A program made the translations under genes and the position numbers. Under the pieces are notes generated by a model. The model saw only the letters and a list, made by a program, of their open reading frames with translations, was not told where the DNA came from and did no database searches. A stretch of 61,257 nt of DNA, from positions 1-61,257 of the forward strand of contig SFPC01000009.1 in NCBI GenBank assembly GCA_004552195.1, in the 5' to 3' direction. Below are positions 23,824 to 32,060 of this stretch, one piece after another. Position 1 is the first letter of the stretch, and every line of letters begins with the position of its first letter. Source of the DNA: Bacteroidales bacterium (lineage in GTDB: Bacteria > Bacteroidota > Bacteroidia > Bacteroidales > Bacteroidaceae).

Positions 23824-23868
23824 TAAATATGATTGTTTTTGTTCTTCGCTCGCCTTGCACTATCTTTG
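23824..23868 (+). promoter_or_regulatory. R2 repeat copy giving the HD-gene promoter
   Basis: TTTG at 23838-23841, a 19-base spacer (TTCTTCGCTCGCCTTGCAC) and TATCTTTG at 23861-23868, nearly identical to the thi promoter copy. It ends 16 bases before the HD-protein ATG. Upstream (23700-23820) there are several GTTGTC/GACAAC words but no gene. Confidence 0.85.
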
Positions 23869-23884
23869 CCCCTCAAAAGACAAC

Positions 23885-24445
23885 ATGAACCCGATAGAAA
23901 TCATCGAAAGATACTATGCGGACAACAAACCGCTGCATGATTTGTTGCTGTTGCACAGCCGGCAAGTGACCGAACGGGCACTGAGTATTGCTGACCGACA
24001 CCCGGAAATGCAGCTCGACCGCCATTTCATCGAACAGGCCGCCATGCTCCACGATGTGGGCATCTTCCTCACCGATGCCCCGGGCATACATTGCCACGGC
24101 AAGGAACCCTATCTGCTCCATGGCTACTTGGGCGCACAACTGATGCGCAGCATTGGGCTCGACCGCGTGGCCCGCGTTTGCGAACGCCACACGGGAACCG
24201 GACTTACACCGGAACAAATCATGCGGCAGAACCTGCCCCTGCCACCCGGCGACTACCGGCCCGAAACGCTGGAGGAACAACTGATTTGCTACGCAGATAA
24301 GTTTTACTCCAAAAGCCATCCGAAAAGAATCCGCAACATCGCCGACACGGCCCGCAGCTTGGAAAAGTTTGGCAGTGAAGGCGTGAAGATGTTCCTCCAC
24401 TGGGCGGAAATTTTTGAAAATCATACCGTGGAACAGCGTGGGTGA
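23885..24445 (+). CDS. HD-domain phosphohydrolase
   Basis: A 186-residue cytosolic protein. The HD metal residues are visible in order: His in LLLHSRQV, His-Asp in AAMLHDVGIF, His in CERHTG and Asp in ICYADKFYSKS. This matches the small uncharacterised HD proteins (TIGR00295-like) thought to act on nucleotides or phosphoesters. The ATG at 23885 directly follows an R2 promoter; upstream in-frame sequence only translates the repeat. lptD starts 32 bases after its stop, so the two are probably co-transcribed. Confidence 0.88.
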   Translation: MNPIEIIERYYADNKPLHDLLLLHSRQVTERALSIADRHPEMQLDRHFIEQAAMLHDVGIFLTDAPGIHCHGKEPYLLHGYLGAQLMRSIGLDRVARVCERHTGTGLTPEQIMRQNLPLPPGDYRPETLEEQLICYADKFYSKSHPKRIRNIADTARSLEKFGSEGVKMFLHWAEIFENHTVEQRG

Positions 24446-24477
24446 CAGCACCCGTCGCCCCACGGTTTCTGACTACT

Positions 24478-27348
24478 ATGCGATTTATCTCCCTCCTGAT
24501 ATGTTTCCTGACAGCCACGGCGTGTATCGTGGCAGGGTATGCAGGCTTTGTGCCGGCCAGTTCAGCGGCGGCGCACGAAGCGGCGGCCTTGTCGGATACG
24601 GCGGTTGACACCGTGCCGCCGGCTGATACGACGAGGCTGCCCAATCTCCCGACCGATACCGCCCGGACCGCCCCGCGCGACACCGTGGCCGACAGCCTGA
24701 CGCGCCGACACACGTTGGTGAACGACAGTGTGCCGACCGATACGGCGCGGACCGACACCGTGAAAACACGAAAGCCGGGCATCGACGCGCCGGTGGAGTA
24801 CGAAGCCGCTGACTCCATGGTCTACGATGCCGAAACCGGCATGGCTTTCCTCTACGGCAATGCCAAGGTGAGCTATCTCGACATGACGCTGGATGCAGCC
24901 CGCATTGCCATGAACCTGGACTCCAGCCTGGTGCACGCAGAGGGGAAGCCGGACAGCACAAAGGCCGGCGGACTCGACGGAAGACCTGTGTACAAACAGG
25001 GGAGCGACCAGTACGACAGCGACAGGATGTCCTTCAACTTCAAGACCAAGAAGGGCTTTATCCAAAACACGGCCACCACACAGGGCAACGGCTTCGTGCA
25101 AAGCCAGAAGTCCAAGCGCACGGACGACGGCACGCTCTACCTGGAGCATGCCAAGTACACCACCTGCGACGCCAAGCACCCGCACTTCTACGTCAGCCTC
25201 TCCAGGGCCAAGGTGCGCCCCGGTAAGGAAATGGTGTCGGGCCCGGGCTACCTGGTAGTGGAGGACGTGCCCCTGCCGCTGGCCATCCCCTACGCCTTCT
25301 TCCCCTTCAACAAGAAATATTCCTCGGGCTTCGTCATGCCTTCCTATGGCGACGAAACGAGTCGCGGATTTTACTTGCGCGACGGTGGATATTACCTGGC
25401 GCTGAGCGACTACATGGACCTCAAACTGCTGGGCGAAATCTACACCAAAGGCTCGTGGGGCATCAGTGCCGAAACCAATTACACCAAGCGTTACCGCTAC
25501 CGCGGCAACCTCTACTTCAGCTATCTGCGCACGGTGGAAGGCGAGAAGAACATGCCCGACTATGCCGTGACAAAGAGCCTCAAGGTGCAGTGGACCCACA
25601 CCAAGGACTCGAAAGCCAGTCCCAACTCGTCGTTCTCCGCCCGCGTGAACTTTGCCTCCGAAAACTATGAGCGCAAGAACCTGGAGAGTATGTACAACCC
25701 CCTCTCCTATACGCAGAGCACCCGCGCCAGTTCTGTGAGCTTCAGCCACACGTTTCCGGACATAGGCCTGACCATTTCCGGCTCCGGCAACCTCACGCAG
25801 AACATGCGCGACTCGTCCATCGCCGTCACCCTGCCGGACCTCAGCGTGTCGTTGGCGCGCTTTTACCCCTTCCGCCGCAAGCACCAGGTGGGCAAGGAGC
25901 GGTGGTATGAGAAGATTTCCATGTCGTACACCGGACAGATGTCCAACTCCATCACCACCAAGGAGGACAAGTTGCTCAAGTCGAACCTCATCAAGGACTG
26001 GCGTAACGGCATGCAGCACCGCATTCCCGTGGATGCCACCTTCCAGCTGTTCAAGTACGTCAACATTTCACCCACCTTCTCCTTCCGCGACCTGATGTAC
26101 GCCACGCGCATCAACCGCTCCTGGGACCGCGAGAAGCAGGTGGAGGTGGCCGACACGACTTACGGCTTCTATAATCTCTACGACTGGAACATGGGCGTTT
26201 CGGCCAACACCACGCTCTACGGCTTCTACAAACCGTGGAAAAAGCTCTTCGGCGACAAAATCATCGCCATACGCCACGTGTTCAAACCCACCGTTTCGTT
26301 CAGCTATGCCCCGGACTTCACCACTTCACACTACGGCTACGTGAAATACTACGAGAAGGTGGATGCGCAGGGCAACGTGACGAACGTGAAATATTCGCCT
26401 TATGCCAGCAACCTCTACGGTTATCCGTCAGGGACGAAGCAGGGCATGGTCACCATGTCCATATCGAACAACCTGGAAATGAAGGTGAAATCCGACCGCG
26501 ACACCACGGGCGAACGGAAAATATCCCTCATCGACGAACTCTCCGGAACGCTCTCCTACAACTTCGCCGCGAAAACTCAACCCTGGAGCAACTTGAGCAC
26601 ACGCCTGCGCTTGAAACTCAGCAAAAACTATACGTTCTCCATGGCCGCCGTGTTCGCCACTTATGCCTACAAGTTCAACGAAAACGGCCAGGTGGTAACC
26701 TCCGACCGCACGGAGTGGAGCTACGGACGCTTCGGACGTTTCCAAGGAATGTCGCAGAATTTGTCCTACACCTTCAACAATCAGACGTGGAGTAAGCTGA
26801 TGAACAAACTCCACGGACGCAAGGACAATGAAGGCCCTGAAACCGCCGGTGAGGACGACGAGGACGACACCGAACTGGAGGACGCGAACGTGGACCCCGA
26901 CTTGCTGGCGGCACGAAAGGGGGGCAAGGAAAAGAAGAAGCAAAAGGCCAAGGTGGATGAAGACGGTTATATGACCTTCTCCCTGCCCTGGTCGTTCACG
27001 CTCTCCTATGGCATCACCATGGCCGAGGACCGCTCCAAGCAGATCAACGTCAGGCGGATGCGCTATCCTTATTCCTTCACCCAGTCGCTCAACGCCTCGG
27101 GTTATCTGCGCATTTCGGAAGGATGGAACATCAGTTTCTCTTCAGGATACGACTTCAATCAGCACGAAATCTCCATGACGACGATGTCCCTCTCGCGCGA
27201 TTTGCACTGCTTCGAGATGACGGCCTCTGTAGTCCTCAAGCCTTACTCTTCGTTCAACTTCACCTTCCGCGCAAGGGCCTCGGAGTTGACCGATGCCCTG
27301 AAGTGGGACAAACGAAGTGCCTACTCCACCAACGTGGAGTGGTATTGA
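24478..27348 (+). CDS. lptD: LPS-assembly outer-membrane protein LptD
   Basis: A 957-residue OM protein that inserts lipopolysaccharide into the outer leaflet. After a signal segment (MRFISLLICFLTATACIVAG) and a low-complexity TDTAR/DTV-rich linker (about 40-100) comes the OstA-like jelly-roll (AFLYGNAKVSYLDMTLDAAR). The large LptD barrel follows, with the blocks DKAxYTTCDAxHPHFY-like, LPLAIPYAFFPFNKKYSSGF and MPSYGDETSRGFYLRDGGYY. An acidic/basic insertion (GEDDEDDTELEDANVD) occurs at about residue 800. Length is usual for Bacteroidetes LptD. Confidence 0.94.
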   Translation: MRFISLLICFLTATACIVAGYAGFVPASSAAAHEAAALSDTAVDTVPPADTTRLPNLPTDTARTAPRDTVADSLTRRHTLVNDSVPTDTARTDTVKTRKPGIDAPVEYEAADSMVYDAETGMAFLYGNAKVSYLDMTLDAARIAMNLDSSLVHAEGKPDSTKAGGLDGRPVYKQGSDQYDSDRMSFNFKTKKGFIQNTATTQGNGFVQSQKSKRTDDGTLYLEHAKYTTCDAKHPHFYVSLSRAKVRPGKEMVSGPGYLVVEDVPLPLAIPYAFFPFNKKYSSGFVMPSYGDETSRGFYLRDGGYYLALSDYMDLKLLGEIYTKGSWGISAETNYTKRYRYRGNLYFSYLRTVEGEKNMPDYAVTKSLKVQWTHTKDSKASPNSSFSARVNFASENYERKNLESMYNPLSYTQSTRASSVSFSHTFPDIGLTISGSGNLTQNMRDSSIAVTLPDLSVSLARFYPFRRKHQVGKERWYEKISMSYTGQMSNSITTKEDKLLKSNLIKDWRNGMQHRIPVDATFQLFKYVNISPTFSFRDLMYATRINRSWDREKQVEVADTTYGFYNLYDWNMGVSANTTLYGFYKPWKKLFGDKIIAIRHVFKPTVSFSYAPDFTTSHYGYVKYYEKVDAQGNVTNVKYSPYASNLYGYPSGTKQGMVTMSISNNLEMKVKSDRDTTGERKISLIDELSGTLSYNFAAKTQPWSNLSTRLRLKLSKNYTFSMAAVFATYAYKFNENGQVVTSDRTEWSYGRFGRFQGMSQNLSYTFNNQTWSKLMNKLHGRKDNEGPETAGEDDEDDTELEDANVDPDLLAARKGGKEKKKQKAKVDEDGYMTFSLPWSFTLSYGITMAEDRSKQINVRRMRYPYSFTQSLNASGYLRISEGWNISFSSGYDFNQHEISMTTMSLSRDLHCFEMTASVVLKPYSSFNFTFRARASELTDALKWDKRSAYSTNVEWY

Positions 27349-27454
27349 CAACCGCCAGCCGGGGCGGCGCGCAACGGCAGCCGGGAACCATGCCGGCTAC
27401 CTTCTCTCCCGGCCATTTTATTTCGGAAAACCTAAATCCCAAACTATACTTAAT

Positions 27455-28186
27455 ATGAACATCAAAACCATTGCAACAGCATTATTGGCGGCTTGCGTAT
27501 GCTACGCCTGCGACAGTGACAACGACAACGAGTACCACAGCACGTACTTCTACCCCCTCAGCAGCAGCGGCATCGAAACGTATGCCGACCAGACGGTTGA
27601 CTCCGTGCGCGTTATCAGTTTCGACTCCTGGTCGTTGGAAAACAACTGCGACTGGTGCGTCGTTTCCTCCAATGGCCAGCAGGCTCCGCTCCAGATTACC
27701 ATACCTGCGGGCTATATGGCATCTTCGCGCCTCGACTTCGCCCTCCAGCCCAACCAAACGGGCCGCCTGCGCACCAACCGCATCGCCGTGGTCAGCTCTT
27801 ACGCCAAAGTGGGCACCGTCTCGCAGGTGCTGGTGCAATATCCGCACTTGAACATCCAATACCCTGATGGCGTTATTTCCGGCTCCGGCTCTGATTATGC
27901 CTGCAAGTACAGCCTGAGCATCGCGGCCGCCGGCGTGGCTCCCTCGGGCAGCAAGCCGTATGTGAAATTCATTGTCTATACGGACGATGCACGCCTCAGT
28001 TCTTCCGCCGACTGGCTCGTGCCCGCCGAAACTTCAGGTTTTAATAAATATGAGGCCGTCAAGGTGGAGCTCAACGCGGAGGCTAACCCCGGCACCGAGG
28101 AGCGTACGGCCACCCTCACCCTTACTTCAAACGGTGTGAGCACCCCCATCACCATCTCCCAGCTCGGACAAAAAGAAGAACAGTAA
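27455..28186 (+). CDS. BACON-domain lipoprotein
   Basis: A 243-residue lipoprotein (lipobox VCYAC, Cys19) with DSDNDNE after the cysteine, consistent with surface export. The middle and C-terminal parts show BACON-like beta-sandwich features: SLENNCDWCVV, RTNRIAVVSSYA, LSSSADWLVP and ERTATLTLTSNGVSTPITISQ (broken here as in the protein). BACON domains are linked to glycan or mucin contact in gut Bacteroidales. It follows lptD by 106 bases on the same strand. The frame is open upstream but MNIKTIATALLAAC is the signal peptide. Confidence 0.82.
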   Translation: MNIKTIATALLAACVCYACDSDNDNEYHSTYFYPLSSSGIETYADQTVDSVRVISFDSWSLENNCDWCVVSSNGQQAPLQITIPAGYMASSRLDFALQPNQTGRLRTNRIAVVSSYAKVGTVSQVLVQYPHLNIQYPDGVISGSGSDYACKYSLSIAAAGVAPSGSKPYVKFIVYTDDARLSSSADWLVPAETSGFNKYEAVKVELNAEANPGTEERTATLTLTSNGVSTPITISQLGQKEEQ

Positions 28187-28265
28187 AAAAAGCCCGCTTC
28201 TGCGCTCACGTAATTCAAAATAAAGCATTACCTTCGCACCGGCTTTGAAAAAGAGGCCGAAGCAA

Positions 28266-28339
28266 GGTCCCGTAGCTTAGCTGAATAGAGCGTCAGATTC
28301 CGGTTCTGAAGGTCTTGGGTTTGAATCCCAACGGGATCA
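28266..28339 (+). tRNA. tRNA-Arg (anticodon CCG)
   Basis: A 74-base cloverleaf. Acceptor GGTCCCG pairs with CGGGATC; the D-arm is GCTT/GAGC; the anticodon stem TCAGA/TCTGA encloses TTCCGGT (anticodon CCG, reading CGG). The T-arm TTGGG/CCCAA has loop TTTGAAT. Discriminator A; CCA is not encoded, as is usual in Bacteroidetes. TACCTTCG about 30 bases upstream is a likely -7 box. Confidence 0.96.
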
Positions 28340-28349
28340 CAGAAAACAA

Positions 28350-28390
28350 TAATGCCAAGCAGCATCTCATGGTGTCGCTTGGCATTTTTC
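28350..28390 (+). terminator. Terminator after tRNA-Arg
   Basis: AATGCCAAGC and GCTTGGCATT flank a loop and are followed by TTTTCTT. The arms pair perfectly. It lies just after the tRNA and may also serve the opposing M15 peptidase gene. Confidence 0.88.
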
Positions 28391-28441
28391 TTGTGCGTTT
28401 ATGTCAGGGGGTATGCCCCGTAAAACGATTGTTGCGCGTTG

Positions 28442-29221
28442 TCAGTTTCCCGCCCACTCAAAGTGCTGGTAGTCCTTACTGTTTTTCCAACTGCCGCCCC
28501 ACCGGAAACCGTGTTGGGTGAAAAGCCGGTGGCAAAGGTCGCCGGGAATAATCTTGTAGGGGAAACGGCGAGAACGGTCCAGGTAGCGGGTGGCGGTGGA
28601 AGGCTCGCAGACGGACTTGCCGCCGGGGAGTTTCTTGTAGTAGGGGTTGTAGAGCGGATTGATGTCGATGGCTAAGCCCAGGCCGTGTTTGGAAATCTTG
28701 CGGGTGTGGGATATGTAACGAAAATTGAACGCCGAGGTGTTGTTGGCCCGCATGGAACGCTCATCTTCGGCATCCCAATAATCCACCAGGCGCATCCGTT
28801 CGATAGGATAGCCGTTTTCAAAGAGCTGGAGGAAGATGTCGGCAACGGTTTGGGCAATCCGCTTGTTCACCACCAGTTCCCCTACCACCGCTTTCCCCTC
28901 GGCTGTGCGGTGCAGGCAGCGCACGTAGCGCAGGTCGGTGCGCGGTATGCCACAGTTGGCCTTGTAACTTTTGCCCTGCATGATTCGGAAAATGCTGTCG
29001 GGCAGTTCGCTGACGGAAAAGAAAACTGCCGCGCCCTGCTGCTGCCATACGTGATCGGGCACTTCCTGGCCCGGAGAATAGGTGAGGGCTGCCGGGGCCG
29101 AATTGGCGCATTCGACCGGCGCGCCGCAGGAGGCATCTGCAGCAGGGCTGGGGAGGGACGGACGGATGGCGCAACAGGTCATCGCGCTCCAGAGAACAAA
29201 TGAAGAGAGGTAGAAGGGCAT
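28442..29221 (-). CDS. Secreted M15-family (D-Ala-D-Ala carboxypeptidase-like) peptidase
   Basis: A 259-residue protein with a hydrophobic N-terminus (MPFYLSSFVLWSAMTCCAI), probably a signal peptide. The zinc-site pattern of the VanY-like M15 fold is present: HGLGLAIDINPLYNP (His and Asp) and C-terminal YQHFEW (catalytic Glu nearby and zinc His). It is likely to trim peptidoglycan stem peptides in the periplasm. It reads toward tRNA-Arg and its terminator. The N-terminal 70 residues contain extra cysteines and are less conserved in type. Confidence 0.85.
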   Translation of the reverse strand: MPFYLSSFVLWSAMTCCAIRPSLPSPAADASCGAPVECANSAPAALTYSPGQEVPDHVWQQQGAAVFFSVSELPDSIFRIMQGKSYKANCGIPRTDLRYVRCLHRTAEGKAVVGELVVNKRIAQTVADIFLQLFENGYPIERMRLVDYWDAEDERSMRANNTSAFNFRYISHTRKISKHGLGLAIDINPLYNPYYKKLPGGKSVCEPSTATRYLDRSRRFPYKIIPGDLCHRLFTQHGFRWGGSWKNSKDYQHFEWAGN

Positions 29222-29252
29222 GTCGTGAAATGTGTGGAAGTGAAGTGAATAG

Positions 29253-29540
29253 TCAGAGGGATTGGACAGCCTTGTACAGACGTTGCAAAGCTTCTTGCAG
29301 CAGGCAGCGCGGCGTGGCCACGTTGAGCCGCATATAGCCCTCGCCGCCGGAACCGAACATCTCTCCGTCGTTCAAAGCCAGCTTGGCGCGGCTGACAAAC
29401 AGACGGACCAGTTCCTCGTGGCTGAGGTGCAGGGCGCGGCAGTCGAGCCGCAAAAGGCGTCGGCCATGTCAGCCGCTTAGCGCACCATAGGAGTCGCGAC
29501 GCTGAAAGGCAGTATGGATGGCCTGTGTCTGCTTGTTCAT
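29253..29540 (-). pseudogene. Fused remnant: trans-sulfuration enzyme N-terminus joined to PatB/MalY C-terminus
   Basis: From the ATG at 29540 the frame reads MNKQTQAIHTAFQRRDSYGA then LSG and a TGA. This is the N-terminus typical of cystathionine/O-acetylhomoserine PLP enzymes. In the same frame after the TGA comes RLDCRALHLSHEELVRLFVS, then ALNDGEMFGSGGEGYMRLNV and RxxLQEALxRL, the C-terminal end of PatB/MalY aminotransferases. Everything between is missing: one deletion joined two neighbouring sulfur-amino-acid genes in frame. The promoter box is still intact. Confidence 0.75.
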
Positions 29541-29579
29541 GGAAGAAAGGGGGTGTTTGTTGGGATTGTTTTGCATGAG

Positions 29580-29587
29580 CAAAGGTA
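29580..29587 (-). promoter_or_regulatory. -7 box of the fused pseudogene
   Basis: The minus strand reads TACCTTTG, 40 bases upstream of the pseudogene ATG. Confidence 0.55.
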
Positions 29588-29647
29588 AGTCAATGTCTCG
29601 GAGGAAACAGTCGGCCAGTATGACAATTTTCTGGGGGAGTGGAAAAT

Positions 29648-29703
29648 CAGAATAACATTCTGAAAATGGTTGTAGGGCGAACCTGTTTCAGAATGTTATT
29701 CTA
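29648..29703. promoter_or_regulatory. Pair of 15-base palindromic operator-like sites
   Basis: CAGAATAACATTCTG at 29648-29662 is a perfect CAGAAT-N3-ATTCTG palindrome. CAGAATGTTATTCTA at 29689-29703 is a near-perfect second copy, 41 bases centre to centre (about four helical turns). The two also pair with each other (17-base inverted repeat, 20-base loop). They lie about 60-115 bases upstream of the -7 box of the fused sulfur-metabolism pseudogene. Confidence 0.65.
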
Positions 29704-29807
29704 TTGCACTACTTATCTTGCAGTTGTTTCGTGGGAATTATTCACCGTGTGGCAGAATGGTGCCTTGGTGGTGTGTCCTGCTTTTTCCAAAACTGCGAGA
29801 TGGGGCG

Positions 29808-31883
29808 TTATAATCGGTACTTCACTCCTGCCATGGCCAAGAAGCGGGGTTGTGGAATATTGGCCAGGTCAAAATAGCAGTGGGAGGTGAGGTTGGTGAA
29901 ATCTGCGAAGAGTGTGTACTTCGGAGCTGTCCATGCCAAGTGCAGGTCGAGGAGTGCGTGCGTGCCGTAGGGGTGTGCTTCCGCCGTGGGCTTGAGATTT
30001 TCGTAGACAAGGTAGGAACCTTCGCGCTGCTGCACGCGCAGCGTCCACTCTGCCGTGAGTGCGGAAACCAGACGGTGCTTCAGCCGCGCCACGAACTTGT
30101 GGCGGAGATATTCCATCGCATAGTTTGACTTGAAGTACGGCTCGCCTTTGCGCCGGTGTTGGTCCAGCCAGGCGTAGGAAAGCGTCAGTTGCTGCAAGGG
30201 CTGGCGCTGACCCAGCCACTGCTCCAGTTGGAACTTGGCATCCAGGCCGGCACCGTAGGTGTCGAGCGAGAAACTCGTGGCGTGGTAGATGTCGTCAGCC
30301 GAACGCATGACCCAGTCAATCATGTCGGTGCCCCGCTTGTAGTGCGCCTTGAGGTGCAACGTCACGACGGGGTGTACGAAGTCGGCACCCAGCCGGAAGG
30401 CGGAACACTCTTCGGGTTTCAGACCCACATTGCCCTCCTGCGTCGGACTCTTATACCACAGGTCGGTGAAGGAAGGCAGGCGCAGCGACTGCTCGAACGA
30501 GGCGAACAATTTCCAGCGGGATGTGGGACGGTAACTGAAGTCTATGCCGGGGTAAAGGCGGAACTTGTGGTCGATGGCGTTGTTCCGTTCCGCCATCAGG
30601 CCGGCCGAGAGCGTGAAGTGCTTCCAAATCAGGTTATGTTCGAGGAAGTAGGAAATATTGGTGCGGTCGTCGCGCTTATTGTAGAAGCGTCCCGGTTCGC
30701 CGGGTATGCCCACGTATTGTTCCTCGCTGAGTTCGCGTCCCAGGTTCGTGCTGTAGATAACTTCCTCGCGCATCTCCGCGCCGATGGCGGTGCGTCCCAA
30801 GGCCCAGTCGGTGAAGGCGTTGAGGCCGGCGGTGAATACGTCGCCGCGATGGAAGTTCTCGCCCGTCTCAGAGTTGCGTATCAACTGAAAATGATCCAGA
30901 CTTCTCACCCACGATAGTTGAGGTGTAAGGTGTACTCGTCCTTTGCTTTCGGCACGTGCCGATACGATATAGCGGCGGGTAGCTTCCCACTGGTTGGGAT
31001 AAGCAGCCGAGTAAAAAGTGTTGGCTCCGAAATCGTTGGCCGTTACACCCGCTTGTAGGTTTAGGGCAATGTCCGGCGCGTCGTAGGCTATTTGCGCATA
31101 GCCTTTCCCACCTTTGAAATCACTGTTGGGAGTGGCGCCGTCGCTTCGTTGCCAGCTGCCGCTGACAGCAGCGCTCCATCCTTTGCCCAGGCTTCCTGCC
31201 GTACGGGCTTCGCCGCGCAGGGTGCCGTATGAGCCGGCTTGCAATTCCACTTCAAGAGGCGACGAGGCGGAAGCGGCATTTCGCGTGACGATGTTCACCG
31301 CTCCGCTGAAGGCTTGGCTGCCCATGACGCGCGAAGCTGCGCCTTCGAGAATTTCGATGCGCTCAATGTCGGAAAGATTAACGGGAAAATCGGCCGCGTT
31401 GTGGCCTGTTTGAGGATTTACAAGGGGTACGCCGTTTAGAAGCAGGGTAATTTGGTCGTGCGTACCGCCGTCGATGCTGATGTCCGTTTGAATACCAAAC
31501 CCTCCGCGCTGTCGGACATCTGTTGCCGCTGAGAGTTTGAGAACGTCGTTGATGCAGGTGACACCCGCCGCTTCGAGGTCGGCTCGTGTCAGGGTCGTGA
31601 TTTGCCGTGCCGCCACTTGTGCCGCCAACGGGGCGCGTGTGGCCGCCACTTGCGCTTCGCCCAGGTCCAGCGTGTCGCTTGCTGCTGCGGGTTCGGCCTC
31701 TTCGGGCACGGAGCCCCAGGGCAGTGCGTTCGCGGCCTGGAGGCAGGGAGCCGCACTGGCCAGTGTGGCCGCACTCAGCACGCCAATGCGTACCTCTCGG
31801 TGCAGACAGCCGAACAGAGCCCAGCTTTTGCGGCTGAAGTGGCTGAAGGTCAGCACACGTTTCTTTGATTGTTGTTTAAACAT
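29808..31883 (-). CDS. TonB-dependent receptor, BtuB-like
   Basis: A 691-residue OM receptor. The plug domain (about 75-200) shows LKLSAATDVRQRGGFGIQTD, then DGGTHDQITLLLNGVPL and the RIEILEGAASRVMGSQAFSG block. A 22-strand barrel follows, ending FLAMAGVKYRL. Size and plug sequence fit the cobalamin receptor BtuB rather than SusC. The first 50 residues are unusual: a basic FSHFSRKSWALFGCLHREV stretch precedes the hydrophobic IGVLSAATLASAA signal core, as seen in Bacteroidetes BtuB homologues. No cobalamin riboswitch is recognisable upstream, so the ligand is uncertain. Confidence 0.85.
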   Translation of the reverse strand: MFKQQSKKRVLTFSHFSRKSWALFGCLHREVRIGVLSAATLASAAPCLQAANALPWGSVPEEAEPAAASDTLDLGEAQVAATRAPLAAQVAARQITTLTRADLEAAGVTCINDVLKLSAATDVRQRGGFGIQTDISIDGGTHDQITLLLNGVPLVNPQTGHNAADFPVNLSDIERIEILEGAASRVMGSQAFSGAVNIVTRNAASASSPLEVELQAGSYGTLRGEARTAGSLGKGWSAAVSGSWQRSDGATPNSDFKGGKGYAQIAYDAPDIALNLQAGVTANDFGANTFYSAAYPNQWEATRRYIVSARAESKGRVHLTPQLSWVRSLDHFQLIRNSETGENFHRGDVFTAGLNAFTDWALGRTAIGAEMREEVIYSTNLGRELSEEQYVGIPGEPGRFYNKRDDRTNISYFLEHNLIWKHFTLSAGLMAERNNAIDHKFRLYPGIDFSYRPTSRWKLFASFEQSLRLPSFTDLWYKSPTQEGNVGLKPEECSAFRLGADFVHPVVTLHLKAHYKRGTDMIDWVMRSADDIYHATSFSLDTYGAGLDAKFQLEQWLGQRQPLQQLTLSYAWLDQHRRKGEPYFKSNYAMEYLRHKFVARLKHRLVSALTAEWTLRVQQREGSYLVYENLKPTAEAHPYGTHALLDLHLAWTAPKYTLFADFTNLTSHCYFDLANIPQPRFLAMAGVKYRL

Positions 31884-31905
31884 AATGAGATGATTTTATA
31901 AAACA

Positions 31906-31924
31906 GCCCCGCACCGTGCGGAGC
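31906..31924 (-). promoter_or_regulatory. GC-rich hairpin in the TonB receptor leader
   Basis: On the minus strand GCTCCGCA-CGG-TGCGGGGC forms an 8-base stem (one G-U) followed by TGTTTTAT, 23 bases before the ATG at 31883. It could act as an attenuator or as a barrier to initiation. Confidence 0.5.
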
Positions 31925-31956
31925 TTTGCTTCCAGAGATTGTACTAAAGCAAAAAG

Positions 31957-32029
31957 TTGAGCGTTTGCAGGGGAAGGTTGCTCAATTCCTTATTTATAAA
32001 GGAATACTTCTTCTCTTGCAAACGCTCAA
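31957..32029 (-). terminator. Long-loop hairpin after the subtilase gene
   Basis: The 13-base arms (plus-strand TTGAGCGTTTGCA at 31957 and TGCAAACGCTCAA at 32017) are perfect complements. They enclose a second hairpin, ATTCCTT-N7-AAGGAAT. On the minus strand CTTTTTG follows. It starts 31 bases after the protease stop, so termination or 3' protection is likely. Confidence 0.6.
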
Positions 32030-32060
32030 GCTTGTTCACAGTGTACAGATGGGTATGTTT

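Noticed and set aside
29639..29890. 83-codon plus-strand open frame
   Set aside because: It runs through the operator palindromes and antisense into the TonB receptor; no domain is recognisable.
31884..32060. Cobalamin riboswitch ahead of the BtuB-like receptor
   Set aside because: The B12-box core and the long conserved aptamer are absent; only simple hairpins are seen.
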